DNA of 6,935 nucleotides from Anaerolineae bacterium (lineage in GTDB: Bacteria > Chloroflexota > Anaerolineae > Anaerolineales > E44-bin32), in the NCBI GenBank assembly GCA_030598885.1, contig JAUVOZ010000106.1, forward strand, positions 1 through 6,935, given 5' to 3'. The notes below the pieces were generated by a model that saw nothing but the letters and a program-made list of their open reading frames with translations, searched no databases and was not told the DNA's origin. Both the position numbers and the translations under genes were made by a program. Shown piece by piece: positions 6,246 to 6,935 of the stretch. Position 1 is the stretch's first letter; the number at the start of each line of letters is the position of its first letter.

Positions 6246-6771
6246 CCTGATGGTGATCTTTGGCGCCTTGATCATTCTCTTCGCTGTTATTGGTGCCATG
6301 CGTGGTTGGGCTAAGGAATTGCTGGTCACTAGTGCGATTATGTTGGCATTGTTCCTGATCAACATCCTTGAGAATTTCATTCCGCCATTTCACAATGCCC
6401 TGACCATAGAGCCTGATACGAGGTTCATCACTCGAACCGTGATCATAATTTTATTGGCGTTTTTCGGCTATGAGACACCTCGCATAAGAGCCTTGGGGCC
6501 TAAGGTGGCCCGGGAGCGTCTTCAGGACACAATACTGGGCATCATTCTTGGAGGCCTCAATGGCTACCTGCTGATAGGCTCCCTATGGTTTTTCTTACAT
6601 GAAGCGCAGTATCCAACCGACCTCATCGTCACATCGATGGGGGGGTGGGATGAGCTGGTGAAGGAGTATGGGGAGGTGGTGAAGTGGCTACCACCCAGTT
6701 TGTTGCCCATCCCCCATATTTACTTTGCCGTGGGAGTGGTTTTCGTTGTCATTCTTGTGGTGTTGGTATGA
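6238..6771 (+). CDS. CvpA-like integral membrane protein
   Basis: A 177-residue membrane protein resembling the CvpA/colicin V production family. Its exact molecular role is unclear; CvpA-family proteins have been linked to colicin V export and to envelope integrity. Hydrophobic segments, numbered from the GTG: about 3-20 (followed by a Gly-x2-Arg-Gly-Trp turn, 19-24, that resembles the start of CvpA proteins), 28-44, 65-78, 98-120 (ILGIILGGLNGYLLIGSLWFF) and a strongly hydrophobic C-terminal stretch 160-177. A charged loop RIRALGPKVARERLQD (82-97) precedes the fourth segment. The start is uncertain: TTG 6232 and ATG 6250 are in frame, but GTG 6238 has the best-spaced AAGG. With it the gene overlaps murG by 8 bases, and its stop overlaps murC by 4. 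Being wedged between murG and murC implies co-translation with lipid II synthesis. I am confident of a real membrane protein gene and less sure of the CvpA label. Confidence 0.8.
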   Translation: MVSLMVIFGALIILFAVIGAMRGWAKELLVTSAIMLALFLINILENFIPPFHNALTIEPDTRFITRTVIIILLAFFGYETPRIRALGPKVARERLQDTILGIILGGLNGYLLIGSLWFFLHEAQYPTDLIVTSMGGWDELVKEYGEVVKWLPPSLLPIPHIYFAVGVVFVVILVVLV

Positions 6772-6935
6772 AGCGACATGTTCATTTTGTTGGTATTGGA
6801 GGGGCGGGTCTATCGGCAATTGCTCGGATCTTACACGAACGAGGTGAAAAAGTGACAGGTTCAGATCTTACTACTTCGGTTTACTCTCAAGCACTCGAGA
6901 GCGATGGTGTGTTAATAAGCTATGGTCATCGAGCA
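6768..6935 (+). CDS. murC: UDP-N-acetylmuramate--L-alanine ligase MurC (3' partial)
   Basis: The first 56 codons of the ligase that adds L-Ala to UDP-MurNAc. Seen here is only the N-terminal Rossmann-like UDP-binding domain: HVHFVGIGGAGLSAIARIL (4-22) with the GxGGxG loop, GSD (31-33) at the end of the second strand, and YGH (52-54). These match MurC rather than the related Mpl or MurD in order and spacing, although the ATPase and ligase domains lie beyond the window. ATG overlaps the stop of the CvpA-like gene by 4 bases (ATGA). No clear Shine-Dalgarno sequence is present just upstream (GTGGTGTTGGT), so translation probably depends on coupling to the preceding gene. Confidence 0.93.
   Translation, partial: MKRHVHFVGIGGAGLSAIARILHERGEKVTGSDLTTSVYSQALESDGVLISYGHRA

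Overview
The window is a single, tightly packed, plus-strand segment of a bacterial dcw (division and cell wall) cluster. In order it holds: murF (5' end cut off by the window start), mraY, a small uncharacterised gene, murD, ftsW, murG, a CvpA-like membrane protein gene, and murC (3' end cut off by the window end). Nearly every base is coding. Gene junctions are 4-base ATGA overlaps (murF/mraY, murD/ftsW, cvpA-like/murC), a short overlap (murG/cvpA-like), an unusually long 86-base overlap (ftsW/murG), and two gaps of under 20 bases around the small gene. I see no promoter, terminator, RNA gene, mobile element, CRISPR array or significant repeat, and nothing on the minus strand that looks like a real gene.

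Organism: the gene set shows a peptidoglycan-making bacterium. Several sequence habits recall Chloroflexota, probably the Anaerolineae side. These are the MurG variant with Gly-Gly-Val-Tyr-Pro instead of Gly-His-Val-x-Pro, the MurG 'VPDIEP' segment in place of HEQN, MurD with NDSIATTP, MurF with GRHSVHTAL, a small protein starting MEIGMLWFD, and a CvpA-like gene inside the dcw cluster. This assignment rests on memory of family sequences, not on a search, so it is moderately confident only.

How the genes work together: in the cytoplasm MurC adds L-Ala to UDP-MurNAc, MurD adds D-Glu, and MurF adds the D-Ala-D-Ala dipeptide after MurE (not in the window). MraY moves the pentapeptide precursor to undecaprenyl phosphate to give lipid I. 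MurG adds GlcNAc to give lipid II. FtsW is the SEDS glycosyltransferase that polymerises lipid II at the septum together with a class B PBP. The CvpA-like protein and the small gene between mraY and murD are the non-canonical members. Their tight packing and, for the small gene, a near-perfect Shine-Dalgarno sequence suggest co-expression with wall synthesis, but their roles cannot be read from the sequence.

Most of the window is ordinary housekeeping. The points worth a second look are the small uncharacterised gene, the ftsW/murG overlap that encodes an arginine-rich FtsW tail, the altered donor/acceptor-site motifs of MurG, the CvpA-like insertion, and a few substitutions at normally conserved positions in MraY and FtsW.
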